From: RECO01 sp050485385
Lineage (GTDB): Bacteria; Pseudomonadota; Alphaproteobacteria; Geminicoccales; Geminicoccaceae
Assembly (NCBI GenBank): GCA_050485385.1
Contig: JBJHBG010000141.1
Location: forward strand, 1-10,111
Direction of reading: 5' to 3'
DNA: 10,111 nucleotides
A model generated the notes under the pieces. That model was not told where the DNA came from and ran no database searches. It saw only the letters and a program-made list of their open reading frames with translations. Numbering within the stretch: position 1 is the stretch's first letter; each line of letters begins with the position of its first letter. This document shows positions 1-6,466 of this stretch, one piece after another. The translations under genes were made by a program, and so were the position numbers.

Positions 1-1
1 G

Positions 2-274
2 GGCTGCATCTCGGTGGTCGCCAATGTAGCGCCGAAGCTCTGCGCCGAGATGCAGACGGCCTGGCTGGAGGGGCGGCTCGGCGAGGCGCAGGCGATCAAC
101 CGCCGATTGCTGCCGCTGCACAAGGCCTGCTTCTGCGAGGCAAGCCCGGCGCCGACCAAGTACGCGTTGAGTAGGCTCGGCCGCTGTTCCGCCGAGGTGC
201 GGCTACCGCTGGTGCCGCTCAGCGAGAGCGGCCGGCGGATCATGGACGAGGCGCTGGCGTCGGTCTTCGGCTGA
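2..274 (+). CDS. dapA: 4-hydroxy-tetrahydrodipicolinate synthase, C-terminal part (5' end outside window)
   Basis: This is the last ~90 codons of dapA, read in frame from base 2 (GCISVVANVAPKLCAEMQ) to a TGA at 272-274. The enzyme condenses pyruvate with aspartate semialdehyde in the cytoplasm, the first committed step of the diaminopimelate/lysine pathway. The visible part matches the C-terminal helical domain of the family: the SVVANVAP segment after the barrel, the PAPTKYALSRLG stretch (usually NPAPvKyAL), and RLPLVPLSESG followed by a final helix. The Schiff-base lysine and active-site tyrosine lie upstream of the window and cannot be checked. The internal GTG at 14 is not a start; the homology continues through it. 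smpB follows 67 bases later on the same strand, a common order in alphaproteobacteria. The residues CFCEASPAP differ somewhat from the usual FvEtNPaP, so a divergent copy or paralogue of DapA is possible, but family membership looks secure. Confidence 0.9.
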   Translation, partial: GCISVVANVAPKLCAEMQTAWLEGRLGEAQAINRRLLPLHKACFCEASPAPTKYALSRLGRCSAEVRLPLVPLSESGRRIMDEALASVFG

Positions 275-341
275 GTTGCCGTAGCGCCGGCGGCCAGGCG
301 GCGGCAGCACGGCCCGAGCGATCGGAAGGTTTCGAGACGAC

Positions 342-824
342 ATGGCCCAGACCACGCGCGAGGCGGCCCGCCGCTCGGTCACGCAGAACCGCAAGGCGTT
401 CCACGACTACGCCATCGAGGACCGGCTGGAGGCGGGCATCGTGCTGACCGGGACCGAGGTGAAGTCCCTGCGCGCGGGCCGCGCCAACATCGTCGACGCA
501 CATGCCGGCGAGATGGAAGGCGAACTCTACCTCTTCAACCTGCACATCCCGGAATATGCCGGCGGCAACCGCTTCAACCACGAGGTCAGACGGCCGCGGA
601 AGCTCTTGGTGCATCGCCGCGAGATGGCCAAGCTGTTCGGCGCCGCGCAACGTGAGGGCTACACGCTGGTCCCGCTCTCGCTCTACTTCAACAAGCGCGG
701 GATCGCCAAGGTCGAGCTGGGGCTCGGCAAGGGCAAGAAGACCTACGACAAGCGCGCCTCGATCAAGGACCGCGACTGGCAGCGCCAGAAGGAACGCCTG
801 TTCAGAAAGGACCAGCAGGGGTGA
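342..824 (+). CDS. smpB: SsrA-binding protein SmpB
   Basis: SmpB binds tmRNA (ssrA) and carries it to ribosomes stalled on broken mRNAs, so that the nascent peptide is tagged for proteolysis and the ribosome is released. The 160-residue product is typical in length and carries the family's hallmarks in order: NRKAFHDYAIED near residue 16, EAGIVLTGTEVKSLRAGR, the GELYLFNLHI strand, NHEVRRPRKLL (usually NHEPxRxRKLL), GYTLVPLSLYF, VELGLGKGKKTYDKR, and the basic tail KDRDWQRQKERLFRK that enters the mRNA channel. The ATG at 342 is preceded by a purine-rich GGAAGG at 324-329, rather far away (12 bases), but the N-terminal length fits the family. Its stop overlaps the start of the next gene (GTGA), which suggests translational coupling. 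No tmRNA gene is visible in this window. Confidence 0.97.
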   Translation: MAQTTREAARRSVTQNRKAFHDYAIEDRLEAGIVLTGTEVKSLRAGRANIVDAHAGEMEGELYLFNLHIPEYAGGNRFNHEVRRPRKLLVHRREMAKLFGAAQREGYTLVPLSLYFNKRGIAKVELGLGKGKKTYDKRASIKDRDWQRQKERLFRKDQQG

Positions 825-1726
825 GCCGGCTCGAGGGTTACGACGTTCGTTTCGTCGACGTGAAGGGCGTGCGTATCCGCCTGGCCCTCGCCCCAGCCCC
901 CGAGACCGAGCCCAAGCGCAGCCTCGTGCTGCTCGGCGGGCGCAGCGAGTTCGTCGAGAAGTACACCTATGCCATCGCCGATCTGCGCGCGCTGGGGTTT
1001 CACGTCGCCACGCTCGACTGGCGGGGACAAGGGGCTTCGGATCGCCTGCTCGCCGACCGGGTGCGCGGTCACGTCGGCGACTTCAGGGATTTTCAGGCCG
1101 ACCTGGACGCCCTGTTCGACTTCGCTGGCGAACGCCTGCCTGCACCGTGGTTCGGCTTCGCGCATTCGATGGGTGCCTTGATCATGACCGAGCGCCTGGT
1201 GAGCGAGCCCGGCCGCTTCGGGAAGGTCGTCCTCTCGGCGCCGTTCTTCGGTCTCCGCGCCTCGCCCTTGGAGCTTCGTTTCCTGCCGCCGGTGGTGCGG
1301 TTGGCGCGCGCGCTCGGGCTCGGCGGGCGGATGATGCTGCGTCAGGTCCGAGAACCGGCGCTGCCCGACGACATGCAACCCGACGTGCTGACGACCGACG
1401 CCGAGCGCTTCCTGCTCTACCGCGAACTCGGTCGGGAACTGCCCGATCATCTGATCGGCGGCGTGACGATCGGCTGGGTGGCGGCGGCCCTCGATGCGCT
1501 CGATCGGCTGGCGCGACCGGGCGCGCTCGAAGGCATCACCACGCCGGTCCTCGTGCTGAAGGCCGGCAACGAGCGGGTGGTCGATGCGGCCGGGGCCGAG
1601 CGCTTCGCCGCGCGCATGCCCCATGCTCGGTTGATCGACTATCCCGGCGCGGAGCACGAGATCCTCTGGGAGAAGGAGCCGATCCGGAGCGCCGCCCTCG
1701 GTGAGATCGACGCCTTCCTCCGATGA
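821..1726 (+). CDS. Alpha/beta hydrolase, lysophospholipase (PldB-like)
   Basis: A 301-residue serine hydrolase of the lysophospholipase/monoacylglycerol lipase type, expected to cleave acyl esters of lipids; the real substrate is not shown. The fold is readable: LLGGRSEFVEKY (oxyanion region), DWRGQGASDR, the nucleophile elbow GFAHSMGALI with Ser116, VLSAPFFGL, a cap region around 165-220, the acid strand VLVLKAGNERVVD, and the catalytic histidine in PGAEHEILWE (His279). Two points are odd. The elbow reads A-H-S-M-G instead of G-x-S-x-G, and the acid position usually filled by Asp (AGxDxxV) appears to be Glu251, with Asp255 as an alternative. GTG at 821 is the start because it overlaps the smpB stop by four bases and gives a family-like N-terminus. 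No signal peptide is seen, so a cytoplasmic or membrane-associated protein is likely. It ends six bases from the convergent transporter gene. Confidence 0.88.
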   Translation: MSRLEGYDVRFVDVKGVRIRLALAPAPETEPKRSLVLLGGRSEFVEKYTYAIADLRALGFHVATLDWRGQGASDRLLADRVRGHVGDFRDFQADLDALFDFAGERLPAPWFGFAHSMGALIMTERLVSEPGRFGKVVLSAPFFGLRASPLELRFLPPVVRLARALGLGGRMMLRQVREPALPDDMQPDVLTTDAERFLLYRELGRELPDHLIGGVTIGWVAAALDALDRLARPGALEGITTPVLVLKAGNERVVDAAGAERFAARMPHARLIDYPGAEHEILWEKEPIRSAALGEIDAFLR

Positions 1727-1735
1727 GCGGGCTCA
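1724..1735. other. Interrupted palindrome spanning both convergent stop codons
   Basis: TGAGC, two bases, GCTCA: a five-base inverted repeat that contains the TGA of the hydrolase gene on the forward strand and the TGA of the transporter gene on the reverse strand. The genes are six bases apart, so there is no room for a conventional terminator between them. The arms are too short to call a terminator, and the symmetry may be chance. Confidence 0.4.
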
Positions 1736-3049
1736 GCCGGCGCCGGCGCGTCGCCGCACCGGCTCGCGGACGAAGCAAAGGATCGCCCCGCCGATCAGCC
1801 AAAAGGCGAGGATGACGGCCATGCCGGCGCGCTGGCTTTGGAAGATGTCGGTGACGAGACCGAACAGGAACGGGCCGACGAAGGCGATGGCCTTGCCGGT
1901 GAGCGCGTAGAGGCCGAAGAACTCGGTCATCAACGGTTGCGGCGTCAACCGCGCGAGCAGCGAGCGGCTCGCCGCCTGGACCGGGCCGACGAACAGGCCG
2001 AGGCCGAGCGCCAGCGTCATGAAGGTCTGCTTGTCCTCGACCAGCAGCACGGCCGTACCGAAGCCAACGAGGCCGAGGATCGCCAGCAGGATGGTGGGCT
2101 TGGAGCCGATGCGGTCGTCGAAGGCGGCGAACAGCGCGGCCCCCAGGCCGGCGGCCACGTTCAGCCCGATGGCGAAGATCAGGATCTCCTCGAAGTCCAT
2201 GCCGAAGGTGCCGGCGGCAAACAGGCCGCCGATGGTGAAGAGCGTGCTCAGGCCGTCGCGATAGATGGCGCTGGCGACGAGGAAGATCAGCACGTCCTTG
2301 AAGCTGCGGAGCTTGGCGATGGTCTCCCGGAGCTGGCCGAGACCGGCGCGGATGGCAGCGCCCGTGCCGAGGCCGGTGCTCGGCACGTCGCGCGTCAAAA
2401 GCAGCATGGGCAGGGCGAAGACGACGAACCACGCGGCCACGACCAGGACCGAGGCGCGCACGTTCTGGGCCTCGTCCGTGGAGAGGCCGAACCAGGGCGG
2501 GTCCGGCAGGACCAGGGCGACGAGACACAAGGCCAGACAGCCGAGCCCGCCCAGATAGCCCATGCCCCAGGCCCAGCCGCTGATGCGACCGATCTTGTCG
2601 GCGGGTGCGACGTCGGTGAGCATGGCGTTGTAGAAGACGTGGCCGAGGCCGTGCGCCGCGCTGGCGACGATCAGCATGGCGATGGCGAAGCCGAGGAACG
2701 CCGGATCGGGCTTGGCGAACCAGAGCAGCGCGGTCGGCACGACCGAGAGGACCAGCCAGACGGCGAGCCACGGCTTGCGCGGGCCGGCGCGGTCGGCGAT
2801 GGCGCCGAAGATGGGGCTCACGATGGCCACCAAGAGGCCGGAGGCGGCCATCGTCCAGGTCCAGTACGTCGTGCCGGCAAGCTCGTCACCGACGATGCCG
2901 CGGGCGAAATAGACGCTGAACAGGAACGTCCCGATGACGGTCGGAAAGGCGCTGTCGGCGAAGTCGTAGAGGAACCAGGCAGCGATGCCGAGCGGCCGGT
3001 CGCCGTCGGCGCGGCCGAGCGGCACGGCTTCGGGCCGGCTCTGGGTCAT
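1733..3049 (-). CDS. Major facilitator superfamily transporter, UMF1/Atg22 type
   Basis: A 438-residue polytopic inner-membrane protein with about 12 hydrophobic segments. The opening GIAAWFLYDFADSAFPTVI and the following TYWTWTMAASGLLVAIVSPIFGAIADRAGPRKPWL (loop 2-3 motif of the superfamily) are characteristic of the UMF1 family, which includes yeast vacuolar effluxer Atg22 and many bacterial transporters of unknown substrate. Later signatures are HVFYNAMLTDVAP, ISGWAWGMGYLGG, FLVASAIYRDGL and GPVQAASRSLLARLTP. The frame stays open upstream to 3250, but that extension reads like noncoding sequence. ATG at 3049 (MTQSRPEAVPLG) leaves about 20 residues before the first membrane helix, normal for the family. 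No strong Shine-Dalgarno precedes it, but a tiny ORF ends across this start codon (see 3046-3081). The substrate is unknown; amino-acid export is a guess by analogy to Atg22. It is convergent with the hydrolase and divergent from the chemoreceptor. Confidence 0.9.
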   Translation of the reverse strand: MTQSRPEAVPLGRADGDRPLGIAAWFLYDFADSAFPTVIGTFLFSVYFARGIVGDELAGTTYWTWTMAASGLLVAIVSPIFGAIADRAGPRKPWLAVWLVLSVVPTALLWFAKPDPAFLGFAIAMLIVASAAHGLGHVFYNAMLTDVAPADKIGRISGWAWGMGYLGGLGCLALCLVALVLPDPPWFGLSTDEAQNVRASVLVVAAWFVVFALPMLLLTRDVPSTGLGTGAAIRAGLGQLRETIAKLRSFKDVLIFLVASAIYRDGLSTLFTIGGLFAAGTFGMDFEEILIFAIGLNVAAGLGAALFAAFDDRIGSKPTILLAILGLVGFGTAVLLVEDKQTFMTLALGLGLFVGPVQAASRSLLARLTPQPLMTEFFGLYALTGKAIAFVGPFLFGLVTDIFQSQRAGMAVILAFWLIGGAILCFVREPVRRRAGAG

Positions 3050-3081
3050 GCGCGGCGCCAGGGGCGGCCGGCTTCGGTCAT
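3046..3081 (-). CDS. Possible 11-residue leader ORF overlapping the transporter start
   Basis: A minimal reading frame of ATG, ten codons and TGA (MTEAGRPWRRA) lies directly before the transporter gene on the same strand. Its stop overlaps the transporter ATG as ATGA. A GCGGAG-type Shine-Dalgarno sits six bases before its ATG, whereas the transporter start has no obvious ribosome-binding site. This arrangement would allow translational coupling. It is very short and has no recognisable peptide motif, so chance occurrence is quite possible. Confidence 0.3.
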   Translation of the reverse strand: MTEAGRPWRRA

Positions 3082-3149
3082 CGCTTGCTCCGCTCGGAAC
3101 GGCTTCTGTCCCTTCGTCGTTCCGCAGGATGCCGTCAGCCGCGGCCAGC

Positions 3150-3163
3150 GTCATCCCGAACGG
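3150..3163 (+). repeat. Intergenic-repeat-like word (GTCATCCCGAACGG)
   Basis: The sequence GTCATCCCGAACGG followed by GTCGAGCGGAGCC resembles the conserved opening of dispersed intergenic repeats in many proteobacterial genomes (GTCATCCCGA..CG..GCGGAG). Only one copy is visible in the window, so repetition cannot be shown here. The identification rests on remembered resemblance. Confidence 0.3.
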
Positions 3164-3394
3164 TCGAGCGGAGCCCTGGCGGCAGGCCCCCGCAGAACAG
3201 AAGCACCGATGGAGTATGCAGGAGGCTGCCGTCGGCGTCGACGGCGCCAAGCGCGCTCCCGACAGCCGCCGCGCGAGCCCGACGTCGCGTGGGTCGCGCG
3301 ATCCGCGGCGCTGCGATCTTCACCGACCCTTAGGTCTTCCGCACGACACTGCCGTCGCACGTCGATGATCGATGCACCCCCACTACCGGCACGC

Positions 3395-3399
3395 AGGAG
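3395..3399 (+). promoter_or_regulatory. Ribosome-binding site of the chemoreceptor gene
   Basis: AGGAG, 11 bases before the ATG at 3411. It favours that start over the upstream in-frame candidate at 3372, which would place this site inside the coding sequence and add a polar, family-atypical extension. Confidence 0.6.
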
Positions 3400-3410
3400 T
3401 CCGTTTGGCG

Positions 3411-5051
3411 ATGAAGCTCTCCGACCTCTCGACGAAGACCAAGATCATCCTGGGAACGGCACCCTTGCTGGCGCTGATGGTCGTCTTCGGCGTGACCATG
3501 GTGGTCATGCTCGACCGCATTCGCACGACCAACGAGCAGGTCGAGCATACCTATCGTGTGCTGGGCGAACAGGATGCCGTCGCCGCCGCGGCCGTCGACA
3601 TGGAGACGGGCATGCGCGGCTTCCTGCTCGGCGGACGCGACGAGTTCCTGGAGCCATACCGTGCCGGCGAGACCTTCGTCTTCGACGCGATCGCGAGCTT
3701 GCGGCAAACGGTCGCCGACAATCCTCGGCAGGTCGAGCGCTTGAACGAGGTCGAGCGCGCCCTTCGCCAGTGGCAGAGCGAGGCCGCCGAGCCCGGCATC
3801 GCGTCGCGTCGGCAAGTCGGCCAGGGTGGCGCCATGAGCGACGTCGTCGCCTTTGCGTCCGAGGGACGCGGCAAGGCCTTCTTCGACCGATTTCGCGCGC
3901 TGTTGGACGAGTTCGAGGCCGAAGAGCGCAGCCTGATGGAGGTGCGCCAAGCCGGTGACGACGCCAGCTTCGGCCTCGCGACCACCTCGGCCTGGGTGCT
4001 CATGCTCGGCGGCATCGTCGTCGGCATCGGGCTTAGCTGGAGGATCGGCGCCGGCATCGCACGGCCGCTTGCCACCATCACCGAGAAGATGGGGGTGATT
4101 GCCACCGGTGATTACGAGGTCGCCGTGCCGCACGGCGACCGACGGGACGAGGTCGGCGACATCGCCCGTGCGCTCGAGGTGTTCAAGCAGGCGGGGCTGG
4201 AGCGCAAGCAACTCACCAGCCAGCTCGCCGGCTCGTTCGAGGCGCAGGTCGGCGGCGTCATTCGGACGGTCGGTACGGCGGCGGCGCAGGTGGCTCGAAC
4301 GGCCGACGGCGTCAAGCGGTCGGCCACCACCACCACCGAACGAACCGCGGCCGTGGCAGCCGCCTCCGAGCAGGCCTCCGCCAACGTTCAGACCGTGGCT
4401 GCGGCAACGGAGGAGATGGCGGCCTCGGTCAGCGAGATCAACGGCCAAGTGGTGCAGACCAGGAAGATGACCGACGAGGCGATGGTCGCCGCCGGCCGCA
4501 TGCGCGAGACCATGGCCCAGCTCGCCGAGAGTGCCAACCAGATCGGTACGGTGGTCGAACTGATCACGACCATCGCCGATCAGACCAATCTCCTGTCGCT
4601 GAACGCGACGATCGAGGCGGCACGTGCCGGCGAGGCGGGGCGGGGCTTCGCGGTCGTCGCCCAGGAGGTGAAGTCGTTGGCGGGGCAAACCCGCAAGGCC
4701 ACGGACGACATCGCCCGGCAGATCGACGCGTTGCAGGAGGCGTGCCGTGCTACGGGCTCCGACATCGAGAACGTCGGCGACGTGATCTGCGGCGTGGCCG
4801 AGGTCGCGACGAGCATCGCCACGGCGATGGAGCAGCAGTCGGGCGCGACCCAGGAGATCGCGCGCAACGTGCAAGAGGCGGCCGTCGGCAACACCGACGT
4901 TTCCCGGATCGTCGCCGAGGTGGCGAAGCTCGCTCGCGAGGGGGATCGCTCGGCGGAAGAGCTGACGACGGCGGCAGGCGCGCTGACGACGCACGCAGCC
5001 GACCTCGAGACCAAGGTCCGGGAGTTCCTGGCCGGCCTGCGCGCCGCCTGA
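3411..5051 (+). CDS. Methyl-accepting chemotaxis protein with CHASE3 sensor domain
   Basis: A 546-residue inner-membrane chemoreceptor that should signal through CheW/CheA to the flagellar motor or a related output. Order of parts: TM1 about residues 10-33; a periplasmic CHASE3-type helical domain with the signature VDMETGMRGFLLGGRDEFLEPY near 62-83; TM2 about 190-212; HAMP about 213-265 (IARPLATITEKM...DEVGDIARALEVF); and a long coiled-coil signalling domain. The hairpin tip is highly conserved, with DQTNLLSLNATIEAARAG starting before residue 402 and then EAGRGFAVVAQEVKSLA. There is no C-terminal CheR/CheB-docking pentapeptide; the protein ends REFLAGLRAA. ATG at 3411 is chosen because MKLSDLSTKTKI leads straight into TM1 and AGGAG precedes it. 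The ligand is unknown. Neighbouring genes are not chemotaxis genes, so it is an orphan receptor. Two cysteines (in QEACRATG and DVICGVAEV) lie just after the tip. Confidence 0.95.
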   Translation: MKLSDLSTKTKIILGTAPLLALMVVFGVTMVVMLDRIRTTNEQVEHTYRVLGEQDAVAAAAVDMETGMRGFLLGGRDEFLEPYRAGETFVFDAIASLRQTVADNPRQVERLNEVERALRQWQSEAAEPGIASRRQVGQGGAMSDVVAFASEGRGKAFFDRFRALLDEFEAEERSLMEVRQAGDDASFGLATTSAWVLMLGGIVVGIGLSWRIGAGIARPLATITEKMGVIATGDYEVAVPHGDRRDEVGDIARALEVFKQAGLERKQLTSQLAGSFEAQVGGVIRTVGTAAAQVARTADGVKRSATTTTERTAAVAAASEQASANVQTVAAATEEMAASVSEINGQVVQTRKMTDEAMVAAGRMRETMAQLAESANQIGTVVELITTIADQTNLLSLNATIEAARAGEAGRGFAVVAQEVKSLAGQTRKATDDIARQIDALQEACRATGSDIENVGDVICGVAEVATSIATAMEQQSGATQEIARNVQEAAVGNTDVSRIVAEVAKLAREGDRSAEELTTAAGALTTHAADLETKVREFLAGLRAA

Positions 5052-5075
5052 GAAGCAGCCCTCGCATCGTCGAGT

Positions 5076-5115
5076 GAAGGGGCTGGGGGGATCGTCTGAT
5101 CCCGCCGGCCCTTTC
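5076..5115. terminator. Long hairpin between convergent genes, probable bidirectional terminator
   Basis: Outer arms 5076-5086 (GAAGGGGCTGG) and 5105-5115 (CCGGCCCTTTC) pair over 11 positions with two G-T wobbles. After one G-G mismatch, inner arms GGGATC (5088-5093) and GATCCC (5098-5103) pair around the four-base loop GTCT. That makes 17 pairs in 40 bases. It lies 24 bases after the chemoreceptor stop and 12 bases from the convergent stress-protein stop. There is no U-tract on either side, so termination efficiency is uncertain, but its place between two convergent genes fits the role. Confidence 0.65.
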
Positions 5116-5127
5116 GCGCTTCCACGG

Positions 5128-5955
5128 TCAGTCGAGCGGCACCGCCAGGAGATCGGTCTCGACGCTGGCGAGTGCCTTCTCGGCATGGCTGCCGGTGAGC
5201 CAGCGGCCGAGGGCGGTGCGGTTGTGCGTCGTCGTGCCCATGACGACGAGGTCGGCGCCGACGTCCGCCACGACACGAGGCAGCAGGTTGTCGATGGTGC
5301 CCATGCGGACGATGGATTTGGCCGCACCGGGCTCGAAGCCGGACCGCGCGACGAGGTCGTCCAGGGCGGCGATCACGGCCGGATCGACGTGGGTGCGCGC
5401 GGCATCGGTGCTGTCGCGCCCCGCCGGGTCGCTCGGCACGTTCAGGACGTGCACGGGCTCCACCGCGGCCACGCGATGCGCGAGCCCGAGCACGCGCCTG
5501 GAGGCCTCGACCAATTCGACCGCTACCAGCACCGCCGCATAGGGCTCGGTCTCGGCGCGGCGCACCGCCAGGACCGGAATAGCCACCTCGCGCATCAGCC
5601 GTTCGGTGGTGATGCCGAGCCGGCCGCCCAGCTCCGGCACCGGCGGCGACGCGCCGACGACGATCAGGTCGGCCGCGATCTCCTCCGCGGCGCGGGCGAT
5701 GGCGTGGTGGTCCCGTCCGGCGACCACGCGCACGTCGACCGCGACGCCGAGAGCCGGGCTCAGCCGCTCCGCCTCGGCCCGCAGCAGGGCCGTTGCCTGC
5801 AACTGGTGGCTGCGACGGAGCGCGTCGGGCAGTTCGTGATCGACGACGTGGAACAGGGTCATGGGCGCGCGGAACTGGCGCGCCAGCCGGCCGGCCCGCG
5901 CCACTGCCGCCGTGCCCCGGGGCGAAAGGTCGGTGGCGGCGAGCAGTCGCTGCAT
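5128..5955 (-). CDS. Universal stress protein, tandem UspA domains
   Basis: A 275-residue cytoplasmic protein made of two fused UspA domains (about 1-132 and 139-275). Domain 1 opens with RLLAATDLSPRG, the usual beta-strand and nucleotide-facing Asp, and contains ADLIVVGAS and VAIPVLAVRR. Domain 2 opens with AVLVAVELVEAS, where the usual Asp is Glu, and contains GADLVVMGTTTHNRTALGRWLTGSHAEKALASVETDLLAVPLD. The ATP-binding signature G-2x-G-9x-G-S/T is incomplete in both: domain 2 keeps the final Gly-Ser but lacks the second Gly, and domain 1 lacks most of it. Nucleotide binding is therefore doubtful. Start: ATG at 5955, because GAGGAG lies seven bases before it and RLLAATDLS is the true N-terminal strand; the longer frame to 5991 adds only a polar, non-homologous piece. 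Such proteins usually rise under starvation or oxygen limitation. It is divergent from the DUF1810 gene. Confidence 0.93.
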   Translation of the reverse strand: MQRLLAATDLSPRGTAAVARAGRLARQFRAPMTLFHVVDHELPDALRRSHQLQATALLRAEAERLSPALGVAVDVRVVAGRDHHAIARAAEEIAADLIVVGASPPVPELGGRLGITTERLMREVAIPVLAVRRAETEPYAAVLVAVELVEASRRVLGLAHRVAAVEPVHVLNVPSDPAGRDSTDAARTHVDPAVIAALDDLVARSGFEPGAAKSIVRMGTIDNLLPRVVADVGADLVVMGTTTHNRTALGRWLTGSHAEKALASVETDLLAVPLD

Positions 5956-5962
5956 ATGGCCT

Positions 5963-5968
5963 CTCCTC
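5963..5968 (-). promoter_or_regulatory. Ribosome-binding site of the universal stress protein gene
   Basis: GAGGAG on the reverse strand, seven bases before the ATG at 5955. It lies within the longer open frame and decides for the shorter start. Confidence 0.8.
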
Positions 5969-6042
5969 GGTTGGTGCGACGGGTCAGCCAACGGCGTAGT
6001 CTAGCACGAAGCGGCCGCAACCGCGGGGCTTGGAGGTGTGCC

Positions 6043-6465
6043 ATGACCGACCCGTTCGCACTCCAGCGCTTCGTCGACGCCCAGCACCCGGTGATCGACA
6101 GGGTGCTGGTGGAACTGCGCGAGGAACGCAAACGCACCCATTGGATGTGGTTCGTCTTTCCGCAGGTCAAGGGCCTGGGGACGAGCCCGATGGCCCAGCG
6201 CTATGCCCTCTCGGGCTTGGACGAGGCGCGGGCCTATCTCGACCACGCCGTTCTCGGCCTGCGCCTTCGGACCTGCACGCAACTGGTGCTGGACGGTCGG
6301 GCGACGCGCATCGACGACGTGTTCGGCCCGCCGGACGACCTCAAGTTCCACGCCTCGATGACCCTGTTCGGTCGCGCGGCACCGGCCGAACCGCTCTTCG
6401 CCGACGCGTTGGAACGCTTCTTCGCCGCTGCGCCGCACGCTCGCACGCTCGCCCTGCTCGGCTGA
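6043..6465 (+). CDS. DUF1810 family protein
   Basis: A 140-residue soluble protein matching the DUF1810 family, sometimes labelled calpastatin in databases without experimental basis. Hallmarks are DPFALQRFVDAQHPVIDRVLVEL at the N-terminus, RKRTHWMWFVFPQVKGLG, QRYALSGLDEARAYL, HAVLGLRLRTCTQLVL, FGPPDDLKFHASMTLF and a final helix ending HARTLALLG. These conserved Trp, His and PPDDLKFHxSMTLF residues are the family's invariant core and may line an active or binding site, but no reaction is established. The length is the usual one. ATG at 6043 has GGAGG six bases upstream, and the family N-terminus MTDPFxLQRF confirms it. The gene is divergent from the stress protein, with 87 bases between, and is followed 107 bases later by clpB. 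A separate promoter candidate for clpB suggests the two are not strictly co-transcribed. Confidence 0.92.
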   Translation: MTDPFALQRFVDAQHPVIDRVLVELREERKRTHWMWFVFPQVKGLGTSPMAQRYALSGLDEARAYLDHAVLGLRLRTCTQLVLDGRATRIDDVFGPPDDLKFHASMTLFGRAAPAEPLFADALERFFAAAPHARTLALLG

Positions 6466-6466
6466 T

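Larger units (their letters stand above)
3050..3410. other. Divergent intergenic region, no convincing gene
   Basis: About 360 bases between the divergent transporter and chemoreceptor genes. It should hold both promoters, but I cannot point to a confident -35/-10 pair on either strand. Several frames are open here, as expected at this GC content, yet their translations are low in hydrophobic residues, rich in Arg, Ser, Pro and Ala, and resemble no family. The stretch around 3150-3163 begins GTCATCCCGAACGG, a word often seen in dispersed intergenic repeats of proteobacteria. Apart from the possible 11-codon ORF at its left end, I see no RNA gene or clear hairpin. Confidence 0.6.

Noticed and set aside
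275..341. Possible terminator between dapA and smpB
   Set aside because: Only weak five-base GC arms can be paired (CGCCG with CGGCG), with no U-tract; not enough to call.
3050..3250. N-terminal extension of the transporter to 3250
   Set aside because: The added 67 residues are low in hydrophobic content, unlike the family, and read through repeat-like intergenic sequence. ATG at 3049 gives a normal N-terminus.
3372..3410. Upstream start of the chemoreceptor at 3372
   Set aside because: It adds a polar 13-residue piece containing the AGGAG ribosome-binding site of the better start at 3411.
1838..3958. A 706-codon forward open frame across the transporter gene
   Set aside because: It is antisense to a clear membrane transporter, is very rich in Glu, Gly, Asp and Arg, and crosses the intergenic region into the chemoreceptor in another frame. 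It is a composition artefact.
3330..5327. A 665-codon reverse open frame across the chemoreceptor gene
   Set aside because: It is antisense to the chemoreceptor and overlaps the stress-protein gene in another frame; no recognisable domain.
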